Assembly (NCBI RefSeq): GCF_000819765.1
Contig: NZ_CDBT01000063.1
Coordinates: 218,305-282,304, forward strand
Origin: Aeromonas bivalvium
GTDB lineage: Bacteria; Pseudomonadota; Gammaproteobacteria; Enterobacterales; Aeromonadaceae
DNA: 64,000 nucleotides
Direction of reading: 5' to 3'
The position numbers and the translations under genes are program-made. Below the pieces are notes generated by a model. The model was not told the DNA's origin and searched no databases. It saw only the letters and a list, made by a program, of their open reading frames with translations. Of this stretch, positions 26,395-36,346 are shown one piece after another; positions within the stretch are counted from its first letter, which is position 1; each line of letters opens with the position of its first letter.

Positions 26395-29247
26395 TTACAG
26401 GGCGGCGATCTCGGCCTGCTGGGCCTCGAGTTTCACCAGCTGGTGACGGTAATCTTCCAGCTTCTCGCGCTCCTTGGCGATGACGGCTTCCGGCGCCTTG
26501 GCGACGAAGGCCTCGTTGCCGAGCTTGCCTTCGATACGGCCGCACTCACCGACCAGACGGGCAACCTCTTTGGCCAGACGGGCCAGCTCGGCCTCCTTGT
26601 CGATGAGACCGGCCATGGGGATCATCAGCTCTGTGCTGCCGATCAGTTTCTTGACCGACAGGGGGGCGACTTCACCTTCGCCAAGCACGCGGATGGATTC
26701 CAGGCGGGCCAGGGACTTGAGGAAGGCCTCGTTGTCGGTGGCCCGCTGGGCGTCCTTGCCATCGCACTTGAGCAGCACGTTGAGGGGCACGCTCGGCGCC
26801 ACGTTCATCTCGGCGCGGATGTTGCGGATGCTGACGATGAACTCCTTCACCCACTCACTATCCGCCATGGCGGCTTCGTCTACCTTGGCGGCATCGAACT
26901 CGGGGAAGGCCTGCACCATGATGGTGTCGGCGTTGACACCGGTCAGCGGCGCCACCGACTTCCAGATGGTCTCGGTGATGAAGGGGATGATGGGGTGCGC
27001 CAGACGCAGCAGGGTCTCCAGCACGGTCACCAGGGTGTGACGGGTGGCGCGCTGCTCGGCGTCCGAGCCCTTGCCCAGCACCGGCTTGGTCAGCTCCAGA
27101 TACCAGTCGCAGAACTGGTTCCAGATAAATTCGTACAAGACGCCGGCCGCGATATCGAAGCGATAGGTGTCGAGGGCGGTGCGGAAGTCACGGATGGCCA
27201 GCTGCAGCTGGGACTGGATCCAGCGATCCGCCAGGCTGAACTGCATTTCGCCGCCGTTAAGGCCGCAATCCTGATCTTCGGTGTTCATCAGCACGTAGCG
27301 GGAGGCGTTCCACAGCTTGTTGCAGAAGTTGTTGTAGCCATCCAGGCGCTTCATGTCCCAGTTGATGTCACGACCGGTAGAGGCCAGCGCCGCCAAGGTG
27401 AAGCGCAGGGCGTCGGTGCCGTGGGCCTCGATCCCTTCCGGGAACTGCTTGGCGGTACGCTTGCCGATCTTCTCGGCCATCTGCGGCTGCATCATGTTGC
27501 CGGTGCGCTTCTCCAGCAGATCTTCCAGGGAGATGCCGTCGATCATGTCGAGGGGGTCCAGCACGTTGCCCTTGGACTTGGACATCTTCTGCCCTTCTTC
27601 GTCACGGATGAGCCCCGTGATGTAGACGGTCTTGAACGGGACCTGCGGCTGGCCGTTTTCGTCCTTGATGAAGTGCATGGTCATCATGATCATCCGGGCG
27701 ATCCAGAAGAAGATGATGTCGAAGCCGCTCATCAGCACGTCGGTGGGGTGGAAGGTCTTGAGCGCCTCTGTGTTGTTCGGCCAGCCCAGGGTGGAGAAGG
27801 TCCACAGGGCGGAGCTGAACCAGGTGTCGAGCACGTCTTCGTCCTGACGCAGCACGGTCACGGACGGGATGTTGTGCTTGGCGCGCACCTCGGCTTCATC
27901 ACGGCCCACGTAGACCTTGCCGGCCTCGTCATACCAGGCCGGGATGCGGTGACCCCACCACAGCTGACGGGAGACGCACCAGTCCTGAATGTCGCGCATC
28001 CAGGAGAAGTACATGTTTTCGTACTGCTTGGGCACGAACTGGATACGGCCATCTTCCACCGCCTCGATGGCGGTCTTGGCCATGGGGGCCACGCGCACGT
28101 ACCACTGGTCGGTCAGCATGGGCTCGATGGGCACGCCGCCGCGATCGCCGTAGGGCTGCTGCAGCACGTGATCCTTGATCTCGGCCAAAAGGCCCAGCTC
28201 GTCCAGCCTGGCGACGATGGCCTTGCGGGCGGCGAAGCGCTCCATGCCGGCGAACTCGCTCGGCAGGGCGGCGTCATAGGCGGTGCTGGGGTTGCCGTTG
28301 GCATCGACCACTTCGGCCTCGGCACGCACGTGAGCGTCCAGGGTGAAGATGTTGATCATCGGCAGGTTGTGGCGCTTGCCCACTTCGTTGTCGTTGAAGT
28401 CGTGGGCCGGGGTGATCTTCACGCAGCCGGTGCCCTTCTCCATGTCGGCGTGCTCGTCGGCGACGATGGGGATCAGACGGTTCACCAGCGGCAGCAGTAT
28501 GTGCTGGCCGATCAGCGCCTTGTAGCGCGGGTCTTCCGGGTTCACCGCCACGGCGGTATCGCCCAGCATGGTCTCCGGACGGGTGGTGGCGACGATCAGG
28601 TGATCCTGGCCATCGCTGGTCTTGGCGCCGTTGGCCAGGGGGTAGCGAAGGTGCCACATGTGGCCCTTGATCTCGCGGTTTTCCACTTCCAGGTCAGAGA
28701 TGGCGGTGTTGAGCTTGGGATCCCAGTTCACCAGACGCTTGCCGCGATACATGAGGCCATCTTCGTAGAGACGCACGAACACTTCCTGGACGGCGGCGGA
28801 GAGGCCCTCATCCATGGTGAAGCGCTCGCGCTCCCAGTCCACGGAGTCGCCGAGGCGGCGCATCTGGCGGGTGATGGTGCCGCCGGACTCTTCCTTCCAC
28901 TGCCAGATCTTGTCGATGAAGGCGTCACGGCCGTAGTCGTGACGGGTCTTGCCCTCTTCGGCGGCGATCTTGCGCTCAACCACCATCTGGGTGGCGATGC
29001 CGGCGTGGTCACAGCCCGCCTGCCACAGGGTGTTCTTGCCCTGCATGCGGTTGTAGCGGATCAGGGTGTCCATCAGGGTCTGCTGGAAGGCGTGACCCAT
29101 GTGCAGGCTGCCGGTGACGTTCGGCGGCGGGATCATGATGCAGAAGGAGTCTTTGCTGGTGTCGCCGTGGGGCTTGAAGTAGCCCTGAGATTCCCAGTGC
29201 TGGTAGAGCGCCTGTTCGATGGCGTTGTGATTAAAAGTCTTTTCCAT
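26395..29247 (-). CDS. valS: Valyl-tRNA synthetase ValS
   Basis: ValS charges tRNA-Val and edits threonine. The 950-residue product is one short of E. coli ValS. It has the class I HIGH motif in [16 protein letters not shown], the editing domain, the KMSKS loop in [17 protein letters not shown], an anticodon-binding domain and the C-terminal coiled-coil arm ([23 protein letters not shown]). It is preceded by holC with a 53-base gap, the usual pepA-holC-valS order. Confidence 0.97.
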   Translation of the reverse strand: MEKTFNHNAIEQALYQHWESQGYFKPHGDTSKDSFCIMIPPPNVTGSLHMGHAFQQTLMDTLIRYNRMQGKNTLWQAGCDHAGIATQMVVERKIAAEEGKTRHDYGRDAFIDKIWQWKEESGGTITRQMRRLGDSVDWERERFTMDEGLSAAVQEVFVRLYEDGLMYRGKRLVNWDPKLNTAISDLEVENREIKGHMWHLRYPLANGAKTSDGQDHLIVATTRPETMLGDTAVAVNPEDPRYKALIGQHILLPLVNRLIPIVADEHADMEKGTGCVKITPAHDFNDNEVGKRHNLPMINIFTLDAHVRAEAEVVDANGNPSTAYDAALPSEFAGMERFAARKAIVARLDELGLLAEIKDHVLQQPYGDRGGVPIEPMLTDQWYVRVAPMAKTAIEAVEDGRIQFVPKQYENMYFSWMRDIQDWCVSRQLWWGHRIPAWYDEAGKVYVGRDEAEVRAKHNIPSVTVLRQDEDVLDTWFSSALWTFSTLGWPNNTEALKTFHPTDVLMSGFDIIFFWIARMIMMTMHFIKDENGQPQVPFKTVYITGLIRDEEGQKMSKSKGNVLDPLDMIDGISLEDLLEKRTGNMMQPQMAEKIGKRTAKQFPEGIEAHGTDALRFTLAALASTGRDINWDMKRLDGYNNFCNKLWNASRYVLMNTEDQDCGLNGGEMQFSLADRWIQSQLQLAIRDFRTALDTYRFDIAAGVLYEFIWNQFCDWYLELTKPVLGKGSDAEQRATRHTLVTVLETLLRLAHPIIPFITETIWKSVAPLTGVNADTIMVQAFPEFDAAKVDEAAMADSEWVKEFIVSIRNIRAEMNVAPSVPLNVLLKCDGKDAQRATDNEAFLKSLARLESIRVLGEGEVAPLSVKKLIGSTELMIPMAGLIDKEAELARLAKEVARLVGECGRIEGKLGNEAFVAKAPEAVIAKEREKLEDYRHQLVKLEAQQAEIAAL

Positions 29248-29300
29248 GGTCTCGCCGTAATCTGGATGGATGGATTCTGGTGCTGGATCTCGCGGGGCAG

Positions 29301-29753
29301 TCAGGGCTGCGCCGGATCCGGGGGAGCAACGGGCTGATCCCTCATCTCGAGGGTATGGCCTGCCTGGCGATAGTGCTTGTAGCGCTCGCGGGCTTGCTGC
29401 TTCTGCGTTTCGTCAGTGGGGACAAAATCTACCACTTGAGCGAAGTGTCCTGCAAACAAAGGTGTCTGCCGGGCCAGGTTGATGAGGCGGGCATAGCGCC
29501 GCTTCGGTGGCTGATGGCCTATCTCCACCGGAGCCTGACCGCTCTCCCCCTGCAACTGGTGCGGCACGAAGCGATCCGGCGGCAGTTGCCACAACAGCTC
29601 GTCCAGGCGCAGGGCCTGGGCCTCGTCTTCGCAGAACAGGTAGATATGGCCCGCGCTCCAGCCATCGGCCGCAAGCTGGCAGGCGAGACGTTCGACCGCA
29701 GACGCCTGAGCGTCGTCGGGCGCACTCATCAGGTAAAAGGTCACTTGGCTCAT
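29301..29753 (-). CDS. holC: DNA polymerase III chi subunit HolC
   Basis: HolC links the clamp loader to single-strand binding protein at the replication fork. The 150-residue product matches the family length and pattern ([13 protein letters not shown], then [32 protein letters not shown] and [30 protein letters not shown]). The ATG at 29753 gives the family N-terminus; an earlier in-frame ATG adds unrelated sequence. It lies between pepA and valS on the same strand. Confidence 0.92.
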   Translation of the reverse strand: MSQVTFYLMSAPDDAQASAVERLACQLAADGWSAGHIYLFCEDEAQALRLDELLWQLPPDRFVPHQLQGESGQAPVEIGHQPPKRRYARLINLARQTPLFAGHFAQVVDFVPTDETQKQQARERYKHYRQAGHTLEMRDQPVAPPDPAQP

Positions 29754-29834
29754 CAGCTTGGTCCCGTTTGGCTGTGACGGACGCTTGACCGCCGTGAGGG
29801 TCGACGGCGGGTATGCCTGCCGACGCTCAATGAA

Positions 29835-29862
29835 ACAAGGAAGAGGCGAGCCTCTTCCTTGT
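29835..29862 (-). terminator. Hairpin after pepA
   Basis: A perfect 13-bp inverted repeat, ACAAGGAAGAGGC with GCCTCTTCCTTGT, is followed on the minus strand only by TTTCATTG, so termination may be partial before holC. Confidence 0.7.
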
Positions 29863-29915
29863 GGTACTGGGCAACTCCCTGGCTTCCGACGCATTCATCG
29901 GAAGGGGCAGGGGAG

Positions 29916-31424
29916 TTACTCCTTCTCTTCGATATCGACGCCGGCCCGGTTGAGCAGGAACTGGGTCAGCAGGGGCACGGGGCGCCCGGTGGCGCCCTTG
30001 TCCTTGCCACTCTTCCAGGCAGTGCCGGCCACATCCAGGTGGGCCCAGTTGTATTTCTTGGTGAATCGTGACAGGAAGGCGGCGGCCGTGATGGTGCCGG
30101 CCGGACGGCCCCCTATGTTGGCCATGTCGGCAAACGGGCTCTCCAGCTGTTCCTGGTATTCGTCGAACAGCGGCAGGCGCCAGGCGCGATCGCCCGCCTG
30201 CTCGGAGGCCCCCAGCAGCTCATGGGCCAGCGGGTTGTGGTTGGCCAGCAGGCCCGAGGTGTGGTGGCCCAGGGCGATGATGCAGGCACCGGTCAGGGTG
30301 GCCACGTCGATGACCGTATCCGGGTCGAATCTGTCCACATAGGTGAGGGCATCGCACAGCACCAGGCGACCTTCCGCGTCGGTGTTGAGCACTTCGATGG
30401 TCTGGCCGGACATGGAGGTGAGGATGTCCCCCGGGCGATAGGCATTGCCGCCCGGCATGTTCTCGCAGCCCGCCAGCACGCCGATGACGTTGATGGGCAG
30501 CTGCAGTTCGGCCAGGGCGTGCATGGTGCCGAGCACGGAGGCGGCGCCGCCCATGTCGTATTTCATCTCGTCCATGCCGTCCGCCGGCTTGATGGAGATG
30601 CCGCCGGAATCGAAGGTCAGCCCCTTGCCCACCAGCACGATGGGCTTGGCCTCGGGATGACCCTTGTATTCGATGATGGCCATCATGGCTTCGTTTTCGG
30701 AGCCGCGGGCCACCGCCAGATAGGAGTTCATGCCGAGCTCGGCCATCTCCTGCTCACCCACCACCTTGGTGGTGATGTTGTCGAAGGCATCGGCCAGACG
30801 ACGGGCCTGGGAGGCGAGATAGGCGGGGTTGCAGACGTTGGGCGGCATGTTGGCCACGTCGCGACAGACGCGCACCCCTTTCGCCACGGCCAGGCCGTGG
30901 GCGATGGCTTTCTCGCCTATGGTCAGTTCCCGACGCGTCGGCACGTTGAACACCAGCTTGCGCAGGGGGCGGCGTGGCTCGGCCTTGTTGGTCTTGAACT
31001 GATCGAAGCTGTAGAGGCCCGCCTTGGTGCTCTCCACCGCCTGGCGCACCTTCCAGTAGGTGTCCCGACCTTTGACGTGCAACTCGGTCAGGAAGCAGAC
31101 AGCCTCCATGGAGCCGGTTTCGTTCAGGGTGGTGATGGTCTTGTTGATGATCTGCTTGTATTGGCGTTCGTCGAGCTCCCGCTCCTTGCCGCAGCCCACC
31201 AGCAGCACCCGTTCGCTCAGCACGCCCGGTACTTGATGGAGCAGCAGCATCTGGCCCGGTTTCCCTTCCAGGTCACCACGGCGCAGCAGCGAGCTCAGGT
31301 AGCCATCGCTGATCTTGTCCAGTTGTTCGGCCACCGGAGAGAGGCGGCGGGGTTCAAACACACCGACCACGACGCAGGCACTGCGCTGCTTCTCAGGACT
31401 GCCACTCTTTACACTGAACTCCAT
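29916..31424 (-). CDS. pepA: Leucyl aminopeptidase PepA
   Basis: PepA is a hexameric M17 aminopeptidase that also binds DNA in E. coli, in cer recombination and carAB control. The 502-residue product is nearly colinear with the E. coli protein (503). The two-metal active site is in [18 protein letters not shown] and [12 protein letters not shown], with [16 protein letters not shown] and the catalytic lysine and arginine in place. It is divergent from lptF, a conserved arrangement. Confidence 0.97.
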   Translation of the reverse strand: MEFSVKSGSPEKQRSACVVVGVFEPRRLSPVAEQLDKISDGYLSSLLRRGDLEGKPGQMLLLHQVPGVLSERVLLVGCGKERELDERQYKQIINKTITTLNETGSMEAVCFLTELHVKGRDTYWKVRQAVESTKAGLYSFDQFKTNKAEPRRPLRKLVFNVPTRRELTIGEKAIAHGLAVAKGVRVCRDVANMPPNVCNPAYLASQARRLADAFDNITTKVVGEQEMAELGMNSYLAVARGSENEAMMAIIEYKGHPEAKPIVLVGKGLTFDSGGISIKPADGMDEMKYDMGGAASVLGTMHALAELQLPINVIGVLAGCENMPGGNAYRPGDILTSMSGQTIEVLNTDAEGRLVLCDALTYVDRFDPDTVIDVATLTGACIIALGHHTSGLLANHNPLAHELLGASEQAGDRAWRLPLFDEYQEQLESPFADMANIGGRPAGTITAAAFLSRFTKKYNWAHLDVAGTAWKSGKDKGATGRPVPLLTQFLLNRAGVDIEEKE

Positions 31425-31601
31425 GGAATCTCCTACATCCTAAAGACAAAAGGCACCTTTTATTGAATAATGCAGTGCTTGTTGGGTATCAGAGGCGGAG
31501 CGAACAGCCACAGGCTCCGCAGTTCAAACTGGTAAAAATCCAATATAGGGCCCTATTTTTCAGGCATTCGACTAAAAACACAAGTTTACTTGGGAATGAC
31601 T

Positions 31602-32720
31602 GTGATCGTTTTCCGATATTTGTTCAGGGAAACCCTGAAAACCCAGCTGGCGGTGCTGTTCGTACTCCTGCTTATCTTCGTCAGCCAGCAATTCATCAAG
31701 ATCATTGGCGATGCCGCCGATGGCGAGGTGCCGACGCGCCTGATCTCCACCCTGATGCTGCTCAACCTGCCCAACATGGCGCTGCTGATGCTGCCAATCA
31801 GTCTGTTTTTGGCCATCTTGTTCGCTCACGGTCGTCTCTATGCTGAAAGTGAGATGACTGTGATGCATGCGGTGGGGGTGAGCCCGCGCCGGGTCATGCT
31901 GACCACCATGGTGCTGGCCCTGCTTACCGCCCTGGTCGCCGGTTTCAACACAGGTTGGGTCGCGCCGCTTGCCAAGGAGCGGGAGTATCAGGTGATCGAC
32001 GAGTTCAAGGCCGATCCCGGCATCTCCTTCCTGCAGGCGGGGCGTTTCATGGACCTCGACGGCGGCAAGCTGGTGGCCTATATCCAGGATCTCAATGACA
32101 AGGGATCTGTGCTGCAGAAGATCTTCGTGCTGCAGCGGGCTCAGGGCACGACACCGCCCTCCGTGGTGATCGCGACCGAAGGTCAGGTGACGGTGGATGA
32201 GAATGGTCTGCAGTGGCTGACCCTGAAGGATGGCTCTCGCTACGAGGGGGACTTCAACACCAGGAAATTCCAGATCTCCGATTTTCGGGAATACAGCCTG
32301 GTGATCCGCCAGCAGGAGGCGGAGCACTCCAATCGCAAGTCGGCGGCCAAGCCGACCATGGAATTGTTCGGTACCCAGGATAACCAGCTGATGGCCGAAT
32401 TGCAGTGGCGCATCTCCCTGCCGCTCTCCATTCCTGTGCTCACCTTCCTGGTGGTGCCCCTGGCCCGGGTCAACCCACGCCAGGGGCGCTACGCCAAGCT
32501 GCTGCCGGCCATCCTGCTCTATCTCTCCTATTTCCTGTTGCTGTCCGCGGCGCGTTCGGCCATCGACAGCGGCCGCCTGCCCCACTGGCCCGGCATGTTC
32601 TGGGTGCCGGTGGCCTATCTGCTGTTGATCGGGGTGCCGCTCAACCTGCAGGGGACCGCCTGGTGGAACGGGGCCAAGGGGCGCTTCTTCAATGGAGGAT
32701 CCGCCGATGCTGCCAAATAG
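31602..32720 (+). CDS. lptF: LPS export permease LptF
   Basis: LptF pairs with LptG to extract lipopolysaccharide from the inner membrane, powered by LptB. The 372-residue product has six membrane helices with a large periplasmic beta-jellyroll domain between helices 3 and 4. A GTG at 31602 is chosen as start because it gives the same N-terminus as E. coli LptF (MIVFRYLFRETLK against MIIIRYLVRETLK) and has GGGA 6 bases upstream; an ATG at 31596 and a TTG at 31590 are alternatives. Divergent from pepA. Its 3' end takes part in a decayed tandem duplication. Confidence 0.93.
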   Translation: MIVFRYLFRETLKTQLAVLFVLLLIFVSQQFIKIIGDAADGEVPTRLISTLMLLNLPNMALLMLPISLFLAILFAHGRLYAESEMTVMHAVGVSPRRVMLTTMVLALLTALVAGFNTGWVAPLAKEREYQVIDEFKADPGISFLQAGRFMDLDGGKLVAYIQDLNDKGSVLQKIFVLQRAQGTTPPSVVIATEGQVTVDENGLQWLTLKDGSRYEGDFNTRKFQISDFREYSLVIRQQEAEHSNRKSAAKPTMELFGTQDNQLMAELQWRISLPLSIPVLTFLVVPLARVNPRQGRYAKLLPAILLYLSYFLLLSAARSAIDSGRLPHWPGMFWVPVAYLLLIGVPLNLQGTAWWNGAKGRFFNGGSADAAK

Positions 32721-32784
32721 GGATTCTGCCGATGTGTGACATTCTCGCCAGGCATGTTGATGGGGTCGCCTTTAAGTCGAACCT
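32706..32784. repeat. Decayed tandem duplicate of the lptF end and lptG start, copy 1
   Basis: The last codons of lptF and the next about 65 bases resemble 32818-32897. The ATG-initiated part (32732-32784) matches the lptG start (32845-32897) at 37 of 53 bases, and its translation MCDILARHVDGVAF parallels MFGILDRYIGRVIF of LptG. The offset is 112-113 bases. This is an old tandem duplication. Confidence 0.75.
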
Positions 32785-32845
32785 CTGCGGTGCGCGATAT
32801 TCCAAGAGAAAAAGCATGATGCTGCAATATAGGAACCTCTGCTGA
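32732..32845 (+). pseudogene. 37-codon relic of lptG, possibly a coupling ORF
   Basis: An open frame of 37 codons starts with a duplicate of the lptG N-terminus (MCDILARHVDGVAF) and ends with TGA overlapping the lptG ATG (TGATG). Beyond the first 20 or so residues it diverges (CGARYSKRKSMMLQYRNLC). The predicted hydrophobic helix of LptG is destroyed, so it is not a functional permease fragment. If translated, its stop would deliver ribosomes to lptG. The ribosome site before it is weak. Confidence 0.5.
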
Positions 32846-32897
32846 TGTTTGGCATTCTCGACAGATACATAGGCCGGGTCATCTTCATGTCGATCCT
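32818..32897. repeat. Decayed tandem duplicate, copy 2 (functional lptG start)
   Basis: GATGCTGCAATATAGGAA just before lptG echoes GATGCTGCCAAATAGGGA at the lptF end (32706 on). This copy holds the real lptG ATG and its AGGAA ribosome site, so the present lptG leader appears to derive from a duplicated lptF tail. Confidence 0.75.
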
Positions 32898-33915
32898 GCT
32901 GTGCGAGGTGACCCTGGTCGGCCTCTCCGCCCTCATCAAGTATGTGGAGCAGCTCAAGTCGGTCGGTGACGGCAACTATGACATGGTGAGCGCCTTCTAT
33001 TTTGTCATGCTCTCCATGCCCAAGGAGGCGGTGCTCTTCTTCCCGCTGGCGGCCCTGCTGGGTGGTCTTATCGGCCTCGGCCAGCTGGCGAGCAGCTCCG
33101 AGCTGGTGGTGATGCAGGCGGCGGGTCGCTCCAAGCTCAGCATAGTGGTGGCGGCGCTCAAGACGGCCATTCCGCTGATGCTGGTGTTCAGCCTGGTGGG
33201 TGAGTATGTGGCTCCCATCGCCAAGCGCACCGCAGACGATATCAAGGCCGGTGCCATGTCCGAGGGGCGACTGACCATCTCGGCGTCCGGGGTATGGGCG
33301 CGGGACGGCAACAACTTCGTCAGCATCAACGGGGTGCGCAACGATGGCGCCCTGACCGGCATCACCCTCTACCGCTTCACCCCGGCGCGCAAGCTGATCG
33401 ATGTGGTGCAGGCCCAGGAGGGAATGTTCGAGCAGCACCACTGGGTACTGAAATCGGTCCATGCCACCCGCTTCGATGATCCGACCCGGGTCGTGAGTGA
33501 GGATCTGCCACAGATGACCTGGCAATCGGATCTCACCCCCAAGCAGCTGGGGGTGGTCAGCATAGATCCCGAGAACCTCTCCATCTCCGGGTTGCGGGAC
33601 TATGTCGGCTATCTGGATGCCAACAAGCAGGATGCGGGGCGCTACAAGCTGGAGCTGTGGCGCAAGTTGCTGGCGCCGCTCTCGGTGGTGGCCATGATAC
33701 TGCTGGCCTCCTCCTTCATCTTCGGGCCGTTGCGCTCGGTGAGCATGGGGGCGCGGATGCTGATGGGGATCATGACCGGCTTCGTGGTCTATGTGAGCGA
33801 TCGGGTGTTCGGCCCGGTCAGCCTGGTCTATTCGGTGCCCCCCATCATAGCGGCCGTGGCACCCAGCCTGCTGTTCGGCGGTGTGTCCCTCTATATCCTC
33901 AGTCGCAGGCGCTAG
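32845..33915 (+). CDS. lptG: LPS export permease LptG
   Basis: LptG is the second permease of the LptB2FG lipopolysaccharide extractor. The 356-residue product aligns through its length with E. coli LptG (360): FGILDRYIGRVIFMSILL, PKEAVLFFPLAALLGGLIGLG, SSELVVMQAAGRS, the periplasmic jellyroll with RDGNNFVSINGVR, and a C-terminal SSFIFGPLRSVSMGARML and YSVPPIIAAVAPS. It starts 124 bases after lptF, an unusual distance filled by the decayed duplication; AGGAA lies 9-10 bases before the ATG. Confidence 0.95.
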   Translation: MFGILDRYIGRVIFMSILLCEVTLVGLSALIKYVEQLKSVGDGNYDMVSAFYFVMLSMPKEAVLFFPLAALLGGLIGLGQLASSSELVVMQAAGRSKLSIVVAALKTAIPLMLVFSLVGEYVAPIAKRTADDIKAGAMSEGRLTISASGVWARDGNNFVSINGVRNDGALTGITLYRFTPARKLIDVVQAQEGMFEQHHWVLKSVHATRFDDPTRVVSEDLPQMTWQSDLTPKQLGVVSIDPENLSISGLRDYVGYLDANKQDAGRYKLELWRKLLAPLSVVAMILLASSFIFGPLRSVSMGARMLMGIMTGFVVYVSDRVFGPVSLVYSVPPIIAAVAPSLLFGGVSLYILSRRR

Positions 33916-33939
33916 ATAGGGTCACAGTGGCTAGAAACA

Positions 33940-33965
33940 AGAAAGGGCACCTGGGTGCCCTTTCT
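33940..33965. terminator. Terminator between lptG and the RDD gene
   Basis: AGAAAGGGCACC and GGTGCCCTTTCT form a 12-bp stem with a 2-base gap, shared by two convergent genes. T tracts are short. Confidence 0.8.
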
Positions 33966-33980
33966 GCTGTCTGCTCTTAG

Positions 33981-34505
33981 TCATGACTTGTTGAGCATGT
34001 TTAGGTTCTCATCCTTGCTCAGCACGATGACCTCGCACTCAGCCCAGATATCCTGAAACGCCTTGGGCCGCTCGCCGCCCAGCAGGCACATCAGGTTGCC
34101 CAGACCGAATGCCGCCGTGGCGAGCCGGATCAGCGCCTGGGTGATGCGGATATTGCTGCCATCCACATTCTGGATGCGCAGCCGCCAGGCGCGCATGCCG
34201 ATGGTCTGGCCGGCCCGGGTCCAGAACCAGACATAGAAACCCATGATCACCAGCGCCAGCCAGGCGCTGTAGAGGGGGCTGGTCAGCAGCCAGCTGGCAT
34301 CTCTGCCCTCGGGCACGGTCGCCAGGCCGGTGGCGAGCAGCAACTGGGCCACCCCCATGCCGATGAAGCCGGCGATCACCAGCAGCGAGATGACCACCAG
34401 GTAGTCATAGAGCAGGGCGCCTAGACGGCGCAACAGACCTGCGGAGGGGTGAGTGTGGACGGGGGGCGTCGCCGGAGGAGGCGTGACTGACTTGCGCTTG
34501 GCCAT
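33981..34505 (-). CDS. RDD family membrane protein
   Basis: The 174-residue product has the RDD pattern: GLLRRLGALLYDYLVV with the conserved Arg and Asp, a second helix pair, and GQTIGMRAWRLRIQNVDG before a last amphipathic region. About three membrane helices are predicted, with a proline-rich cytoplasmic start. RDD proteins are of mixed or unknown function; some affect ion exchange. It is a single gene convergent with lptG. Confidence 0.85.
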   Translation of the reverse strand: MAKRKSVTPPPATPPVHTHPSAGLLRRLGALLYDYLVVISLLVIAGFIGMGVAQLLLATGLATVPEGRDASWLLTSPLYSAWLALVIMGFYVWFWTRAGQTIGMRAWRLRIQNVDGSNIRITQALIRLATAAFGLGNLMCLLGGERPKAFQDIWAECEVIVLSKDENLNMLNKS

Positions 34506-34608
34506 GGGGGTTTTCCATCAAGAAGTTGAGGGCATTCTAAGTAACTGGGCAATCGACGGCAAGACGTTGAATAAATGAGCAAACAGCGAGAGGCCTGCGA
34601 AAAACACC

Positions 34609-34636
34609 TTGCATGGTCAGGCGCCATTCGTATAAT
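34609..34636 (+). promoter_or_regulatory. tRNA-Leu promoter
   Basis: TTGCAT at 34609-34614 and a perfect TATAAT at 34631-34636 have a 16-base spacer and lie 11 bases before the mature tRNA. Confidence 0.8.
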
Positions 34637-34647
34637 CCCTCGCAGTT

Positions 34648-34733
34648 GCCCGGGTGGCGAAATCGGTAGACGCAGCGGATTCAAAATCCGCCGGTGAATA
34701 ACCGTGTCGGTTCGAGTCCGACCCCGGGCACCA
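34648..34733 (+). tRNA. tRNA-Leu(CAA)
   Basis: The 86-base class II tRNA has acceptor GCCCGGG/CCCGGGC, anticodon CAA in loop TTCAAAA, a long variable arm, a TTCGAGT T loop and encoded CCA. Confidence 0.95.
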
Positions 34734-34738
34734 TCATC

Positions 34739-34763
34739 AAACCAGCTCAATGCTGGTTTTTTT
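34739..34763 (+). terminator. Terminator after tRNA-Leu
   Basis: AAACCAGC and GCTGGTTT form a stem with a 5-base loop, followed by a T run. Confidence 0.9.
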
Positions 34764-34868
34764 GTGCCTGCAATTTGGGCCGATCTCCGCTAAACTCTGC
34801 CACCCTTTATTTGGGGTAGCCGGGTCAGCCCTGCTTCCACCCTTTCTTCTATGCCTTCGGAGCCGCTC

Positions 34869-36224
34869 ATGCCGTTAGTGGGACACCAACATCAGATCGA
34901 TATTCAGGAACTGACCGACAAGGGGGATGGCAAGGGTCGCCTGTTCGATCGCCCCCTGTTTGTCGAGGGTCTGCTGCCCGGTGAGCAGGCGCTGGTCGAG
35001 TTGACCGAGGTCAAGCCGAACTATCTGCACGGCAAGCTGGTCGAGCTGACCCAGCCGTCCGCCGACAGGGTTCCCGACTTCTGCCCCAACACAGAGTGCG
35101 GCGGCTGCCAGGTGCGCCCGCTGGCCTATCCGGCCCAGCTCAAGCTGAAACAATCCCTGGTGCAGAGCGCGCTGGAGCAGGTCGGGCTGGGTGAGACCCA
35201 GGTCAACCGCATCCTCGGCATGGACAGCCCCTTCGCCTACCGCAACAAGGCGCAGTACGCCGTGCGTGGCAGCGAGGCCGGCGCCGAAATAGGCTTCTAC
35301 CGCAAGCACTCCCATGATCTCATCACCGCCGACGACTGCGCGGTGCAGGACTCCCTGCATGTGGAGCTCAATGCCCGGGTGCGTGGCTGGATGCGCGAGC
35401 ACGACATCGCCGCCTATGACGAGGTGGCCCACACCGGCTGCGTGCGCAACCTGATGACCCGCAAGGGCTTCAAGAGCGGCGAGCTGATGGTGGTGCTGGT
35501 GACCCTGGGTGAAGCGCTGCCCTTCGAGGCCGAACTGCTGGCTATCTTAAGCGATCTGCCCATCACCACGCTGGTGCAGAACATCAATGACGAGCGCACC
35601 AACCGCATCCTGGGAACGAGCAACCGGGTGCTGCTGGGGGAAGGGGTGATCCGCGACAAGATCCACGAGCTCGCGTTCGAGATCTCGCCCCTCTCCTTCT
35701 TCCAGAACAACCCGAGCCAGACCGATGTGCTCTACTCCAAGGCGCTGGAATACAGCGAGCTGACCGGCAACGAGACTGTGTTCGACATCTATTGCGGCAT
35801 CGGCACCATCTCCCTGTTCCTGGCTGGCAAGGCCGCCAAGGTGGTGGGCATAGAGTCGGTGGAGAGCGCCATCAGCGATGCCCGCCGCAACGCCGCCCTG
35901 AACGGCATAGAGCACACCGAATTCCACGTGGGCAAGGCCGAGCAACTGATGCCCGAGCTGCACGCCCAGGGCGTGACCGCCGATGTGGTGGTGATGGATC
36001 CGCCCCGCAAGGGTTGTGACAAGGCGGTGCTGCAGACCCTGGTCGCCATGGCACCGCGCCGCCTGGTCTATGTCTCCTGCAACCCCCAGACCCTGGCCCG
36101 GGATCTCGCCTGGCTGGTCAAGCAGGGCTTCGTGCTGGACGAGGTGCAGCCGGTGGACATGTTCCCGCACTCCATGCACGTGGAAGCAGTCGCCCGCCTG
36201 AGCCGCCTGCCGGCGCAGGCCTGA
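34869..36224 (+). CDS. rlmD: 23S rRNA m5U methyltransferase, RlmD/RumA family
   Basis: Enzymes of this family add the C5 methyl of U1939 in 23S rRNA using S-adenosylmethionine. The 451-residue product has an N-terminal TRAM domain, the iron-sulfur cysteine cluster CPNTECGGCQ with a further Cys in TADDCAVQD, the SAM site VFDIYCGIGTISLFLA, VMDPPRKGCDKAV and the catalytic cysteine in YVSCNPQTLARDL. The start at 34869 has GGAG 6 bases upstream; an ATG at 34851 does not. RlmD is the best name, but RlmCD-like dual specificity or RlmC cannot be excluded. Confidence 0.85.
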   Translation: MPLVGHQHQIDIQELTDKGDGKGRLFDRPLFVEGLLPGEQALVELTEVKPNYLHGKLVELTQPSADRVPDFCPNTECGGCQVRPLAYPAQLKLKQSLVQSALEQVGLGETQVNRILGMDSPFAYRNKAQYAVRGSEAGAEIGFYRKHSHDLITADDCAVQDSLHVELNARVRGWMREHDIAAYDEVAHTGCVRNLMTRKGFKSGELMVVLVTLGEALPFEAELLAILSDLPITTLVQNINDERTNRILGTSNRVLLGEGVIRDKIHELAFEISPLSFFQNNPSQTDVLYSKALEYSELTGNETVFDIYCGIGTISLFLAGKAAKVVGIESVESAISDARRNAALNGIEHTEFHVGKAEQLMPELHAQGVTADVVVMDPPRKGCDKAVLQTLVAMAPRRLVYVSCNPQTLARDLAWLVKQGFVLDEVQPVDMFPHSMHVEAVARLSRLPAQA

Positions 36225-36272
36225 GCGGGCTGCTGCGCTATGAGGACATGGCATTAGCCAGATGGCCCTGAT

Positions 36273-36302
36273 AAAAACGACTCCAAATGGAGTCGTTTTT
36301 TT
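36273..36302 (+). terminator. Terminator after rlmD
   Basis: AAAAACGACTCC and GGAGTCGTTTTT pair around a 4-base loop, followed by further Ts. Confidence 0.9.
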
Positions 36303-36346
36303 ATGGCCGTAGACCGGCATGACAACCAGGCAGGGAGAGCGGGGTG

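Noticed and set aside
26443..29337. 964-codon open frame antisense to valS
   Set aside because: valS is certain from its motifs and length; the antisense product has no recognisable domain and a shadow-frame composition.
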